DNA of 64,000 nucleotides from Vibrio sp. VB16 (GCF_015594925.2 NZ_CP087591.1:806001-870000), one strand, 5' to 3'. Shown: positions 26,905 through 36,485, counted from the stretch's first letter. Notes: generated from the sequence alone by a model not told the origin. Made by a program: numbers and translations.

Positions 26905-26917
26905 TTTACACTGTAAA
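26905..26917. other. parS2: parS2 centromere site (4)
   Basis: TTTACACTGTAAA, exact match to TTTACANTGTAAA with the other central base. It lies 4 bp beyond the stop codon of the chemoreceptor gene, 5.7 kb to the right of the ori2 core. Confidence 0.9.
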
Positions 26918-26920
26918 AAA

Positions 26921-28585
26921 TTAGACAGTGAATCGACCAACGAGATGAGACAGTTCCGTCGCCTTGGTATTTAATTGACCACTACCCGCTTGGTTTTCCT
27001 TGGCAAACTGTGCCGATTGATGGCTCTTATCAGAAATAATAACAACGCGTTCAGATATTTCATGGCCCACTTGACTCTGCTCTTCCGTTGCCGTCGCTAT
27101 GAGTTCATTCATGTCCATAATGACGTTGATCGATTCTTGTATCTTGCTTAACGCATTACTTGCCGCGTTGGCCTCTGCCACAGTGTCTGCACTTTTAGAT
27201 TTGCTCTTATCCATGGTTTGTACCGCGGCATCGGAAGCGGCTTTAAGCTGATTAATCATCTGATGGATTTCGAGTGTGCTCTCTTGTGTTCGGCTTGCTA
27301 GCTTACGAACTTCATCTGCAACAACAGCAAAACCTCGACCTTGTTCGCCAGCACGTGCGGCTTCGATCGCAGCATTGAGAGCGAGCAGGTTCGTTTGTTC
27401 AGCGATATCTTGAATCACCTCTAATGATGTTGAGATGTTCTGTACATCACCTTCCAATTTAGAGACGACCTCGTTGGCTTGCTCAACGTCACTAGCCAGT
27501 GATTCAACCGAATGAGCGGCAGAAACCACAATCTCCATCGCTTTATGAGCACTACCTTCAACTTCTTTCGCTGACTCCGCCGCTTGAACAGCATTACTCG
27601 ATATTTCAGTTGCTGTCATTGTCATCTCTGTCATTGCCGTCGCTACTTGCTCGGTCTCTTCTCGTTGCTGACTTGCCAATGAATCGACCTGTGTGGCTCT
27701 ACCTATCATGTTACTGGTTTCGCTGACGACTTCACCGCTGACTAAAGTGACGTTTTTGATGATTGACTGAAGGCTTGCGACAAATAAGTTAAAATTGTTG
27801 CCTAAACGGTTGTACTCAGGGATCTTAAATTCTTCCATTCTTGCTGTTAAGTCGGCATCACCATTCGCAAACGAGGCAATAGAACGGTCGAAGGCGTTAA
27901 GAGGGCGAATAATGCTTTGATTTACAAACACAGCAAATAGACCAGCAATGATCACGATGATAAACGTCGCTATACCTATACCGATCAAAGCATCGTCGAC
28001 AAGAATTTGAGATGTCTTTTCCATATCGATAACCGTTGTTTCAATATCATCAATATAGAAGCCCGTACCAATAACTAGATCCCATTTAGATACGTAGATT
28101 GAATAAGCCAATTTAGGCGATGCTTCATTCTCACCTGGTTTTGGAAAGTAGTAGGTTGTATAGCCACCACCACTTGTCCCTTGCTTAATAATATCTTGCA
28201 GTAAAAGGAAGTTATTAACGTCTTTTAGACTCCAATAGTTCTTGCCTATACCACTGGTGCTTTGCCCTAACAGCAATCGGTCACCCTTACTGTTATAGCC
28301 ATATACGTATCCATTTTCGCCAAACTTAATTCGGGAAAGTTCAGATATGACCTCTTCAATTGGCGCGTTTCTTTCTTTCAGCGGGCCAAGTACAGAGTCT
28401 ACTATCTCCATGTAAGATTTTAATTCAATCTTCTTACTTTCAGTCATGTAGGCTCTTGAAGAGTCCATGTGAGCTTGATTTAGGTTGAAAAGTTCAACGC
28501 GGGTAAAGTACATTGTCCCAATGGCAATAATCAGTAACGGGAGGATGGCTAAAATGTATAGTCTCGTCTTTATAGTAATATTCAT
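26921..28585 (-). CDS. Methyl-accepting chemotaxis protein with single-Cache sensor
   Basis: A 554-residue transmembrane chemoreceptor. TM1 near the start (YILAILPLLIIAIGTMYF). The periplasmic sCache_2-type domain has the typical YGYNSKGDRLLLGQSTSGIG and WDLVIGTGFYIDDIE. TM2 (ALIGIGIATFIIVIIAGLFAVF) is followed by HAMP, then a long helical signalling domain with the invariant hairpin tip EQTNLLALNAAIEAARAGEQ. The ATG at 28585 is preferred to an in-frame codon 13 residues upstream, because it places the positively charged N-terminus directly before TM1. Ligand unknown. Single gene; its 3' end is beside a parS2. Confidence 0.93.
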   Translation of the reverse strand: MNITIKTRLYILAILPLLIIAIGTMYFTRVELFNLNQAHMDSSRAYMTESKKIELKSYMEIVDSVLGPLKERNAPIEEVISELSRIKFGENGYVYGYNSKGDRLLLGQSTSGIGKNYWSLKDVNNFLLLQDIIKQGTSGGGYTTYYFPKPGENEASPKLAYSIYVSKWDLVIGTGFYIDDIETTVIDMEKTSQILVDDALIGIGIATFIIVIIAGLFAVFVNQSIIRPLNAFDRSIASFANGDADLTARMEEFKIPEYNRLGNNFNLFVASLQSIIKNVTLVSGEVVSETSNMIGRATQVDSLASQQREETEQVATAMTEMTMTATEISSNAVQAAESAKEVEGSAHKAMEIVVSAAHSVESLASDVEQANEVVSKLEGDVQNISTSLEVIQDIAEQTNLLALNAAIEAARAGEQGRGFAVVADEVRKLASRTQESTLEIHQMINQLKAASDAAVQTMDKSKSKSADTVAEANAASNALSKIQESINVIMDMNELIATATEEQSQVGHEISERVVIISDKSHQSAQFAKENQAGSGQLNTKATELSHLVGRFTV

Positions 28586-28851
28586 AATGATTAACTCAAT
28601 TTTGACAGGTACGGACAGGTGCATTTAATAGTTGTAGCGAATATATTCGGCGTTATGCAGAAATATGTTGCATGTATTGTTATCGACTATCAGTCCAAAA
28701 TCTTTAGATATTATTGATCTGGTGCAACCAGTTGATTGATTGGGATTTCTTTACCAGAATTTAAAAAGAATGGCTAAGGTCGTGAAATAGTTATTCATTT
28801 TTTGGCTAGATAGTGGTAGAAAGAGCGTTGATTTTTTATAGGTGCAGACAA

Positions 28852-29208
28852 ATGAGCGTTAAGAAAGAGATACAACAACTGAATGATCGTCTAGATAAGT
28901 GTAAAAATAAATTGAGTGCAGCGGTTTCTAGACGAGATCAGCCAGTTATCGCTCAATTTGAAAAAGAAGTAGAGCAATTAAATAAAAAGCTTAATCAGAT
29001 AAAGCATAAGCAGAGTTATGATCTTAACAAAGAGCGTAAGAGCCTACTTGATATGCCTTTTCAACGAGAGCTGACCAAAGAAGAACAGGCGGATTTGGGT
29101 CTATTTAAGAAGAAAATTAAAGGTATTGTGGTTGTTCATCCACTCACAAAACTCGGTAAAGAGTTAAAACTAGACGCGGTAACAGGGTTTGCACCTAAAG
29201 AGTTTTGA
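28852..29208 (+). CDS. yibL: YibL-family ribosome-associated protein
   Basis: A 118-residue basic coiled-coil protein. The N-terminal half is heptad-rich (KKEIQQLNDRLDKCKNKLS, EKEVEQLNKKLNQIKHKQ). The C-terminal part is conserved (LTKEEQADLGLFKKKIKG, VVHPLTKLGKEL, GFAPKEF). E. coli YibL co-purifies with ribosomes; its precise role is unclear. The start with AGGTG 7 nt upstream is used in place of an in-frame codon 13 residues earlier. Confidence 0.85.
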   Translation: MSVKKEIQQLNDRLDKCKNKLSAAVSRRDQPVIAQFEKEVEQLNKKLNQIKHKQSYDLNKERKSLLDMPFQRELTKEEQADLGLFKKKIKGIVVVHPLTKLGKELKLDAVTGFAPKEF

Positions 29209-29246
29209 TTTCAGATCGATATATAAAAACAGCGGCATTTAACGCA

Positions 29247-29363
29247 ATGTTGTTAATTTAAGACATCAAACTCCGTCATCCTCACGAAAGTGGGGATCTA
29301 AACTACTCAGATTCCCGTTTTCACGGGAATGACGACGAATACTTTTTCTTAAGTGAACGGCAT
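29247..29363. repeat. Palindromic dispersed repeat, copy B
   Basis: The core CGTCATCCTCACGAAAGTGG plus ATTCCCGTTTTCACGGGAAT is shared with the elements at 26755 and 53138. Ends ATGTTGTTAATTTAAG and CTTAAGTGAACGGCAT are imperfect inverted repeats of each other and a diverged version of the 53-kb terminal repeats. It occupies most of the 241-bp gap between yibL and the next gene. Confidence 0.75.
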
Positions 29364-29449
29364 TACAGCATTTAACGCTGCTTTTTTTTATACGTTGTTT
29401 CGGTAAACCTACTTCTTCTATTACCAAGATGTTAGAAATGATAACGGAT

Positions 29450-30316
29450 TCAATGAGCTTTAATACCAAGCTTTCTTAAGGCATGGGGAAGCAATTGATC
29501 AAGCTTATCAATCTCATCACTTTCTATTTCAATTAAATTGAAACCATGATCAGTATAAGCTAGGCGCTTTTTCTGTTTCGTTATTGTATCAATTGGCCCT
29601 GTATCGCTTCCCCAAAACTGAATATAAACCTTGCCGTTAGGAAGATAAAAGTTGCTGGTAAACTCTTCTTCTATCGGGAGTTTCCTCTCATATGCGTGGA
29701 CTAACCCTGCCATATAAAGCCAGTTATCAATAATTAACTCACCTTTAGAACGTACATAATGACCATCCGAGGTTCTATGCTTAGCCTCAAACTTCTGTTT
29801 AAAACTTGAAAAAGATTTGTCCGTTGAGAGCGAATCAGAATCCGCCCCCGAGAACTCTCGAATGGAGTTTTTGAAGTTGCGATTTTTAAGTATCGTATCG
29901 TGCCACAATGTATAAAGAGCGGAGGTGTTTTTGTCTTCTCGCTGTTCACCACCTGCTCTTAGACCAAGATCAGACAGCGCCCAGCCATTTGTTGTTTTAT
30001 CTATCCAGCCCAATTCGTTCAAAATTTGATTGATTTTTTTTGCGTGTAGACCAACTTTTTCACCTATTTGTGTCGCCGTTAATCGCGCCCCAGCGCTCAG
30101 GTTTTTATCAATAACAACGTCTTTAGGCCAGACAATAAATTGTCCGTATTCTGCATGTGTAACGTACTCGCCACCAAAACGCTTACCTAAGTCGGTCAAT
30201 AACCATTTATTTTCATGTCTGACGATATAGCCATATTGGTTAAGTTCAGAAAACAACGCCTTTGATTCTACGTTATTCTGTTTTGCTAAGTTGGTCGTCG
30301 AGATCTTGTCTTGCAT
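29450..30316 (-). CDS. Hypothetical protein: two winged-helix-like repeats plus degenerate nuclease-fold C-terminus
   Basis: A 288-residue protein of unknown function. Two N-terminal repeats (about 5-50 and 80-125) share the form aKQN/GEKvgl..kinq.L.eLGwi....gW.LtdLG.r.GGE, probably winged helices. The C-terminal about 100 residues (VRSKGELIIDNWLYMAGLVH, FYLPNGKVYIQFWG) resemble the PD-(D/E)XK-like domain seen in helicase-associated nucleases. There the usual DF...ExWG reads NF...QFWG, so metal-binding acids seem to be lost. A DNA-binding, non-cutting role is a guess. It is probably a single-gene transcript. Confidence 0.7.
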   Translation of the reverse strand: MQDKISTTNLAKQNNVESKALFSELNQYGYIVRHENKWLLTDLGKRFGGEYVTHAEYGQFIVWPKDVVIDKNLSAGARLTATQIGEKVGLHAKKINQILNELGWIDKTTNGWALSDLGLRAGGEQREDKNTSALYTLWHDTILKNRNFKNSIREFSGADSDSLSTDKSFSSFKQKFEAKHRTSDGHYVRSKGELIIDNWLYMAGLVHAYERKLPIEEEFTSNFYLPNGKVYIQFWGSDTGPIDTITKQKKRLAYTDHGFNLIEIESDEIDKLDQLLPHALRKLGIKAH

Positions 30317-30516
30317 AGTAAATCTTTCCTAAAAATTAACTGAGCGTAAAAAACTGAGTGATCTAAACGCTATCATAAAATACTAACGTTATGAATTAAC
30401 TTACGTTCTGCTTAGCAATTAAAATTGTGGGTTAAAAATAGAGGATTCAATGGAAAATTCGATTACTCGTTACCATACTTATTTTATCTGCATTTCTTGT
30501 TAATAGGGTATTTATT

Positions 30517-30768
30517 GTGAAAAATGAACTGGATCCTAGCAAAGTATTGCGCGCGTACGAAATGGTGATGAACAATGGTACGCCGACTGAATTCGGAAAA
30601 ATGTATGAAGGGCTAGAAGCCTACTCTGATTACGATGGTTATAATGTTTTTATTCGCGGTAATGGCGTCGAGCTCAAGGTTGGATTCCACAATACCTATC
30701 ATCTTGAATATGATCAGGAACATCTGAGAGACAGTTTTCTGAAAAAAGTGGATACGTTAAGTAAGTAA
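30517..30768 (+). CDS. DUF3081-family small protein
   Basis: An 83-residue soluble protein starting at GTG with AGGG 8-9 nt upstream. The pattern DPSKVLRAYEMV...YEGLEAYSDYDGYNVFI...VELKVGFHNTYHLEYD matches the DUF3081 family of gammaproteobacteria as I recall it. Function unknown. It converges with nhaD. Confidence 0.78.
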   Translation: MKNELDPSKVLRAYEMVMNNGTPTEFGKMYEGLEAYSDYDGYNVFIRGNGVELKVGFHNTYHLEYDQEHLRDSFLKKVDTLSK

Positions 30769-30810
30769 GCACTCACTTTACAGCGCTTACTTACTTCATC
30801 GGTTAGCCTA

Positions 30811-32250
30811 TCAGAAACTTGCACTGTTAATTAATAAGTGTAGGCCGATACTGGCTATGTATCCGATGGCAATTATCGGTGTCCATTTTAGGTGCCCAAA
30901 GAAGGTGTATTTGCCGTGAGCGGCTCCCATTAAGGCAACACCTGCAGCTGAACCGATGGAAAGTAGGCTACCACCTACACCGGCAGTTAGCGTTACAAGC
31001 AACCAATTTCCTAAAGACATATCGGGGTCCATGGTGAGTACAGCGAACATGACGGGAATGTTATCGACCACGGCAGAGAGTAATCCAACGACCACATTAG
31101 CCCAAACGGGATCCCATTGGTTATACATGATATCAGAGACTAAGCCTAGATAGCCGAGTATGCTCAAACCTCCAACACTCATTACGACGCCATAGAAGAA
31201 CAAAAGTGTGTCCCACTCGGCATGAGAAACTCGCCTGAATACATCGAATGGAATAATTGAACCCAATCTTTTCAGTGCTGCTTCATCATGCGCAGCAACG
31301 GCTTTGGCTTTTTTTCTAGCGATAGAAGCGGGCAGCGTCTTGCGTAAGAAAAAACCAAAAAACTGTAGGTAGGCAAGGCCCATCATCATGCCTATTACTG
31401 GAGGAAAGTGTAAGAGGCCATGAAAACCTACCGCCGTTAAAATGGTGAGTAAGAATAGGCCAACGATTCGTTTCCCTCCTCTTTTCAGTTCGACGTATTC
31501 ATGAATGGCTTCTGGCTGATCTTTCGGAACAAAATACGACATCACTAGAGCCGGGATGAGATAGTTGGCAACGGAAGGAATAAAGAGTGCTAAAAATTGT
31601 GAGAACGAGACTATACCAGCCTGCCACACCATCAGAGTAGTGATGTCGCCGAAGGGGCTGAATGCACCACCTGCGTTTGCTGCGACGACGATGTTGATAC
31701 AGGCAATGTTGATAAATTTAGTGTTATTTCCACCCACTTTCATTACCACAGCACACATTAGTAATGCTGTGGTCAAATTATCTGCGATAGGCGATATGAA
31801 AAATGACAGGATCCCCGTTAACCAAAAAAGTGTTCTAAGATTGAAACCTTTCCCGACCATCCATGACCGTAGTACATCAAATAGGCGTCTCTCCTCCATC
31901 GCACTGATGTAGGTCATAGCCACTAATAAGAATAGCAAGAGTTCTGCGTACTCTAATAAGTTGTGTTCTATTGCTTGCTTGGCGACTTCTATTTGACCAT
32001 GTTGTTGATAGACATAACCGATCATTATCCAGATTAGGCCTGCAGCCAGTAACACAGGTTTTGACTTTCTCAGCTGAAGGTACTCTTCCGCCATGACTAA
32101 GCTGTAAGCTATCGAAAATATAATTAAAGAGGCATAGCCAACGGTTGATGAAGTTAATCCTTCAATAACATGACCAGTTGATTCTGCTGCACTGGTAGAA
32201 AGAGAAATGAAATAAAAGAGGATGAAAAAAGATGTTGGTTTTAGTTTCAT
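30811..32250 (-). CDS. nhaD: Na+/H+ antiporter NhaD
   Basis: Inner-membrane antiporter of the ion transporter superfamily that expels Na+ (and Li+), especially at alkaline pH. The 479-residue form begins with a cleavable-looking signal (KLKPTSFFILFYFISLSTSAA) and is followed by about 12 hydrophobic segments. NhaD signatures include LFLLVAMTYISAMEERR, SFFISPIADNLTTALLMCAVV and NAGGAFSPFGDITTLMVWQAG, with the conserved pair VVDNIPVMFA near the C-terminus. The frame is open 44 codons further upstream, but TGGA lies 4 nt before this ATG and the signal fits here. No partner gene is adjacent. Confidence 0.93.
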   Translation of the reverse strand: MKLKPTSFFILFYFISLSTSAAESTGHVIEGLTSSTVGYASLIIFSIAYSLVMAEEYLQLRKSKPVLLAAGLIWIMIGYVYQQHGQIEVAKQAIEHNLLEYAELLLFLLVAMTYISAMEERRLFDVLRSWMVGKGFNLRTLFWLTGILSFFISPIADNLTTALLMCAVVMKVGGNNTKFINIACINIVVAANAGGAFSPFGDITTLMVWQAGIVSFSQFLALFIPSVANYLIPALVMSYFVPKDQPEAIHEYVELKRGGKRIVGLFLLTILTAVGFHGLLHFPPVIGMMMGLAYLQFFGFFLRKTLPASIARKKAKAVAAHDEAALKRLGSIIPFDVFRRVSHAEWDTLLFFYGVVMSVGGLSILGYLGLVSDIMYNQWDPVWANVVVGLLSAVVDNIPVMFAVLTMDPDMSLGNWLLVTLTAGVGGSLLSIGSAAGVALMGAAHGKYTFFGHLKWTPIIAIGYIASIGLHLLINSASF

Positions 32251-32567
32251 AAGTTCCACTGACTCCATCATAAAATACTTTAGTTCTAGTTTAGACAATG
32301 AAACAACAACGTCAGGGGAAAAAACGCTAACTAATAGGAATAAAAAGAAATAGTTTGTTAACAATGGTCTAAATTGTGACATTAGTCCGTTAAGTTTCTA
32401 CTCTTTGGTCGCCAACCTAGCTCAATTCTATACGGGGTGAGGAGTGATCGTTGTTGTAAATTAAATGAGAAAATATCGTATTATTGGCTATATGAATAAC
32501 CGTCATTCGGAAGTAGGCATTGTTGTGTTATTACCTGCTATATTTTTATTATTAAGCGGGCACAAAA

Positions 32568-32590
32568 AAAGAGCCAAAAGTAGGCTCTTT
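32568..32590 (-). terminator. Rho-independent terminator of the GGDEF gene
   Basis: AAAGAGCC / GGCTCTTT with 7-nt loop, followed on the minus strand by T7. The 358-bp interval between nhaD and the cyclase gene otherwise holds only AT-rich sequence, presumably the nhaD promoter. Confidence 0.88.
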
Positions 32591-32608
32591 AATAACGTAA
32601 CAAAACGT

Positions 32609-33631
32609 TTAGATAGGCATGACTCTATTTTTTCCTAAGCTTTTCGCTTTATACAGCTGTTGGTCTGCACTATCTATTAAAGAGATAGGGCTTTCTGTCT
32701 CTTCGAATTGAGCAACTCCAAAAGAAGCCGAAATATTTTTAACTTGCTCACCAGAACGTTTATCTTTGACGGAGATTCGTTCTATAGAGCGACGAACGGT
32801 CTCAGCAAATTGCCTTGCAATTCTAAGTGGTTTATTTGGTATAAGTAGAGCAAACTCTTCGCCACCATAACGGTAAGCGGCAATGCCATCTCTACAGCTA
32901 GATTGTAAGCGTTTTGCGATGGCTTTAATCACCGTATCACCAAATACATGGCCATAATCATCGTTTAAACTCTTAAAGCTATCTATATCAATTAAAATTA
33001 GGCAGAGAGGATAGGATTGTTCTGAGGCACAATAAGCGGCGATATCTTTATCAAACGCACCTCGGTTCAAAAGCCCGGACAGACTATCGTGAAGTGCGTC
33101 TTTTTGAACTTTTTCCAGTTTTTCTCGCAGATTGGATATCTCTGAACTTGCGGTATTCAGTTGCTCGTTGAAGTGGCTAGTCGAACTTCTTATTGCTTCT
33201 GATTCATTAACAAACTTTCTAACAAGTGAAAGCAGTTCATCGAATGTGAGCCCTTCGTGATCAATTTTTTCGAGATTGGAGAAGCTTCTTTCAATCGACT
33301 TCTCAAACGAACTTGTATCGGCAAGGGTGTCTTTCATGGAAAGAAAGATCTCGTTAACCAGAATCTCTAGGTTAGACCTTAACTCGTGTATATCGGATTC
33401 TGTTTTCCCTGCGATGTATCTTTTATAAAGGCTTTTGTTGTGACTTGGAAGACAAATGCCGTACTCAGCGATGATCTCGTCTAGTTCAACATTAAGCTTT
33501 GGTTGTGTTTCTTCAACATAGGTGTACCACAAAGCATAATTGGGTGGTGTAGTTGGTACCTGATGTTTGATCATTAGAGGTACTGCGGTCCTGAGTATTT
33601 CAGCCGCTTTTTGGAAGTCTTCTTTAGTCAT
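32609..33631 (-). CDS. Diguanylate cyclase (GGDEF domain, soluble)
   Basis: Makes c-di-GMP. A 340-residue cytoplasmic protein with an N-terminal helical domain (about 1-100, containing PTTPPNYALWYTYVEE, a segment found in several DGCs), a coiled coil (about 145-180) and a GGDEF domain with active-site GGEEF (256-260) and the usual HDSLSGLLNRGAF and LIDIDSFKSLND motifs. The inhibitory RxxD site is not conserved (it reads RDGI), so product inhibition through that site is unlikely. It could feed the LapD system in the same chromosome region, but a link is not shown by sequence. Confidence 0.92.
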   Translation of the reverse strand: MTKEDFQKAAEILRTAVPLMIKHQVPTTPPNYALWYTYVEETQPKLNVELDEIIAEYGICLPSHNKSLYKRYIAGKTESDIHELRSNLEILVNEIFLSMKDTLADTSSFEKSIERSFSNLEKIDHEGLTFDELLSLVRKFVNESEAIRSSTSHFNEQLNTASSEISNLREKLEKVQKDALHDSLSGLLNRGAFDKDIAAYCASEQSYPLCLILIDIDSFKSLNDDYGHVFGDTVIKAIAKRLQSSCRDGIAAYRYGGEEFALLIPNKPLRIARQFAETVRRSIERISVKDKRSGEQVKNISASFGVAQFEETESPISLIDSADQQLYKAKSLGKNRVMPI

Positions 33632-33828
33632 TTTTTAACCAAACTGATTCGAGGTAGTTATAAATTTGTACCGTTATTCGTCATGTTAGCGAATTTATAC
33701 AATAGTGTCCTGTTTGATGACCAATAAACTTGAAAAAAAGTCATCTTCAAATGGATTACTACTTCATTATTGACAATTACGAATAGTTTTGTTGCTGATA
33801 CTTCTAACGATCCCTAATTTAGGGAAAA

Positions 33829-33853
33829 AAATCCGCTTGATACAAGCGGATTT
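33829..33853 (-). terminator. Rho-independent terminator of the yiaW-yiaV transcript
   Basis: AAATCCGCTTG / CAAGCGGATTT, an 11-bp stem with 3-nt loop, flanked by A-rich and T-rich tracts. The minus-strand T-run follows. Confidence 0.88.
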
Positions 33854-33890
33854 TTAACACAATTCATTTCAAGAATGACTGAAAAATAGT

Positions 33891-35021
33891 TTAGTGATCT
33901 AGGTACAAATAGTTTTGCCAGCTTTTCATGCGAATCAAAATTTTTCGCATCATTGAAACATGTTCTAGGTGCTCTGAATAAACAGCAATTTCCGCGGCAC
34001 TACCAAGTGGTAGATTAAATTCAGACAGGTCATCGTGGACCTTCAGTTTAACTAATAGTCGACCCCCAGTATCCAACGTTTCGCTACTGATTAATGAACC
34101 GTTAGCTTGTACTTGCCCTTCTGCGATCGCAGGTAACATTTCGATGACTTCACCTTGGAATACTCTGCCTGGTAAGGCGCGAAATATAAAGTCAGCTTCA
34201 TATCCTGGTTTTAATCGCTGTGATGCGTTTTGTCTAAATGCTCCGATATAATATTTCTCCTCAGAGTGGACAAATGTCATTACAGGGACCAACGGCAATG
34301 GTACCGCCATCATGCCAGGCCTTAATGCTACTTGGGATACATAGCCGTTTGTAGGAGCGAGTACAACCGTTTCGTCGAGTTTGAACTGAGACTGTTCTAA
34401 TTCGGACTGTGCGCTGGCGACAGTGGTATTCACGCCGTTTATTTGTGACTCAAAGGCCAGTTTTGCTTGGCTTTCACTTGCTTGAGCGGCGAGCAATGCG
34501 GCTTCTGAAGCCAAATAAGATTGGCGACGAGTATCCACTTGTTGGGCAGTGAATGCGCCTTTTTTATAGCCAGCAGCGTATCTTTTGTATTCTCTATCAA
34601 GTTTATCTCGTTGCGCGGCGGCTTGGAGGCTTGTTGCCTGAGCACCACGATAAATGGCTTCCAGTTGTAAGACGTTCTGTTCTGCTGCTGCTAATTGGGC
34701 AAGCTTGTTGATGACATCTGCTTCAAATGGTGTTGGGTCTATTTTGAAAAGGATGTCTCCTTTCTTGATCGGCTTATTGGCCTCAATAGGAACCTCAATA
34801 ACTTTACCTCGCACACTAGACACGATTGGAGTAGTGGTAAAGACTTGACCGCCTGTAGAGGTAAATGGGTGGTTATAGTTCATAGCCAATGTAAGAAAAC
34901 CGACTATAACGATACCACCGAGTCCCGCCGTTGGAATGGTCCATTTATTTTGAGGAATTTTAAATATCTTAAATATCGCAATACACAATGCGGTATAAGT
35001 CAGTATCAGTAGTATTTCCAT
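33891..35021 (-). CDS. yiaV: HlyD-family membrane fusion protein, YiaV-like
   Basis: A 376-residue inner-membrane-anchored adaptor. TM1 at residues 3-18 and a second hydrophobic segment about 28-47. Lipoyl halves (SSVRGKVIEVPIEANKPIKKGDILFKID and ETVVLAPTNGYVSQVALRPG) flank an alpha-hairpin, then a beta-barrel (FRALPGRVFQGEVIEMLP). E. coli YiaV has the same layout, and its gene is next to yiaW there too. Substrate unknown. The start overlaps the last base of yiaW, indicating a translationally coupled pair. Confidence 0.87.
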   Translation of the reverse strand: MEILLILTYTALCIAIFKIFKIPQNKWTIPTAGLGGIVIVGFLTLAMNYNHPFTSTGGQVFTTTPIVSSVRGKVIEVPIEANKPIKKGDILFKIDPTPFEADVINKLAQLAAAEQNVLQLEAIYRGAQATSLQAAAQRDKLDREYKRYAAGYKKGAFTAQQVDTRRQSYLASEAALLAAQASESQAKLAFESQINGVNTTVASAQSELEQSQFKLDETVVLAPTNGYVSQVALRPGMMAVPLPLVPVMTFVHSEEKYYIGAFRQNASQRLKPGYEADFIFRALPGRVFQGEVIEMLPAIAEGQVQANGSLISSETLDTGGRLLVKLKVHDDLSEFNLPLGSAAEIAVYSEHLEHVSMMRKILIRMKSWQNYLYLDH

Positions 35022-35431
35022 CAGTTAGACTGCTCCTGATTTGTATTATTACTTTCTTGAATAGAAGGCTCTATAGCTGGCATTGTCTTCGGAGTGGTTT
35101 TATCATTTTGCAATTGACTCACTTGGTTTTGAAGGGTTGCTATTTGATCGGACAACAGTGTGATCTTATGTTCTAGATCGTGTTGCTCTTCAATGAGTTT
35201 GGTAAAACCCCAACCTCGATCTTCTCTCCATAGCGTTGCCCATATCCACAAAAAAGGCCATAACACATGTAAGGTGAATAGACTTACCCAACCAGATATG
35301 TGGATGGCATCTTGATGAGGGTGATTTCTTTCTTTGGCTATTTCATAGGGGATATCGTGTATAACGATAATTCCGTAAAAAATAATCAAAACAACACACA
35401 CCAGTATAACTAGCGCCACGGTCTCAAGCAT
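35021..35431 (-). CDS. yiaW: DUF3302 inner-membrane protein, YiaW-like
   Basis: A 136-residue protein with two membrane segments (VALVILVCVVLIIFYGIIVI and SGWVSLFTLHVLWPFLWIWA) and a cytoplasmic C-terminal coiled coil with a heptad pattern (DLEHKITLLSDQIATLQNQV). It matches the YiaW/DUF3302 family, which is paired with a HlyD-type protein. The pair probably forms a small envelope complex of unknown substrate. Confidence 0.85.
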   Translation of the reverse strand: MLETVALVILVCVVLIIFYGIIVIHDIPYEIAKERNHPHQDAIHISGWVSLFTLHVLWPFLWIWATLWREDRGWGFTKLIEEQHDLEHKITLLSDQIATLQNQVSQLQNDKTTPKTMPAIEPSIQESNNTNQEQSN

Positions 35432-35583
35432 TGTCTATTCCTTGTGTTTGTTAATACTTTACTATTAAAGTTACGTTTATGTTTATTTCCAGTTTAACAG
35501 AGAAAACCGTATCATTTATAGTTATTATAGTAATGTTTTTGAATATTTATGATTGATTTAATTAATAAAAGTAAGGGATTCTA

Positions 35584-36471
35584 TTGCAATATGTAGGAGA
35601 AATTGCGGCCATATTTGCTGCTTTGGCATGGGCGGTAGCGACGTGGATTTATAGCCAGTTTAGTCATAAATTTAGTGCAATGCAGATGAATATTGTAAAA
35701 GGTATCGCCGCTTCTACTATGATGTTGTTCGTTCTTCCTGTATTGCCTCTTCCTGAACTTGTACTGAGTCCGTCGCATTTTTGGATATTGGCGATATCGG
35801 GCGTTATTGGTATCGCTATTGGTGATAGCGCTTATTTTGCGGCTCTGAAACGAATAGGCGCCAATAAAACGCTTTTACTGGAATCTCTTGCACCGCCTTT
35901 ATCTGGGATTTTGGCTTTGATGGCACTTGGCAGTGCACTTAGTGGGCAGAGTTGGTTAGGCGTCTTTGTCACGACGGTTGCGGTGACTTACGTTATTTTT
36001 CAACCCAATATGAATAATCAACCAACCTCTATTAGTGGTATCGGTTTTGGGTTGCTCGCGAGTGTGTGTCAGGCGACAGGGGTTGTCATCTCTCACTATG
36101 CATTGGTTGCGGGAGATATTCCTCCTTTATTAGGTGCGCTTATCCGTTTAGGCATCGGGGTTATGGTGGTGTTTGCGGTGGTGGTTTTTGTTGAAAAACG
36201 CCCAGTAGCTTCAATGTTGATTAAATTAAAGCAGCTCAAAAATAGAGACAGAAGGTGGCTGTTAGCGGCAATCTTTGTTGGTACATTTTTAGCTTTATGG
36301 TTACAACAGATTGCCTTAAAGCACGCTAATCCTGCCGTAGCACAAACGTTAATCGCGACGAGTCCGTTATTTATTTTGATGATCTATGCGTGGAATGGTG
36401 AGCCAATAACCAAGAAAAACGTTATTGGCACATTAGGGGCATTATTTGGAATTTCTCTTTTCTTTTTGTGA
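35584..36471 (+). CDS. EamA/DMT-superfamily transporter
   Basis: A 295-residue inner-membrane protein with ten hydrophobic segments in two EamA repeats (first repeat with ISGVIGIAIGDSAYFAALKRIGA, second with LWLQQIALKHANPAVAQTLIATSPLF). Probable metabolite exporter, substrate unknown. The start is a TTG: AAGGGA lies 5-6 nt upstream and there is no in-frame ATG before the first membrane helix. It converges with the TPR-GGDEF gene, leaving only 14 bp between stop codons. Confidence 0.88.
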   Translation: MQYVGEIAAIFAALAWAVATWIYSQFSHKFSAMQMNIVKGIAASTMMLFVLPVLPLPELVLSPSHFWILAISGVIGIAIGDSAYFAALKRIGANKTLLLESLAPPLSGILALMALGSALSGQSWLGVFVTTVAVTYVIFQPNMNNQPTSISGIGFGLLASVCQATGVVISHYALVAGDIPPLLGALIRLGIGVMVVFAVVVFVEKRPVASMLIKLKQLKNRDRRWLLAAIFVGTFLALWLQQIALKHANPAVAQTLIATSPLFILMIYAWNGEPITKKNVIGTLGALFGISLFFL

Positions 36472-36485
36472 TGGAATAAAACGGG

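Noticed and set aside
33560..33585. TTTGATCATTAGAGGT resembling a 12-mer
   Set aside because: It lies within the coding region of the diguanylate cyclase and matches only the core; expected by chance.
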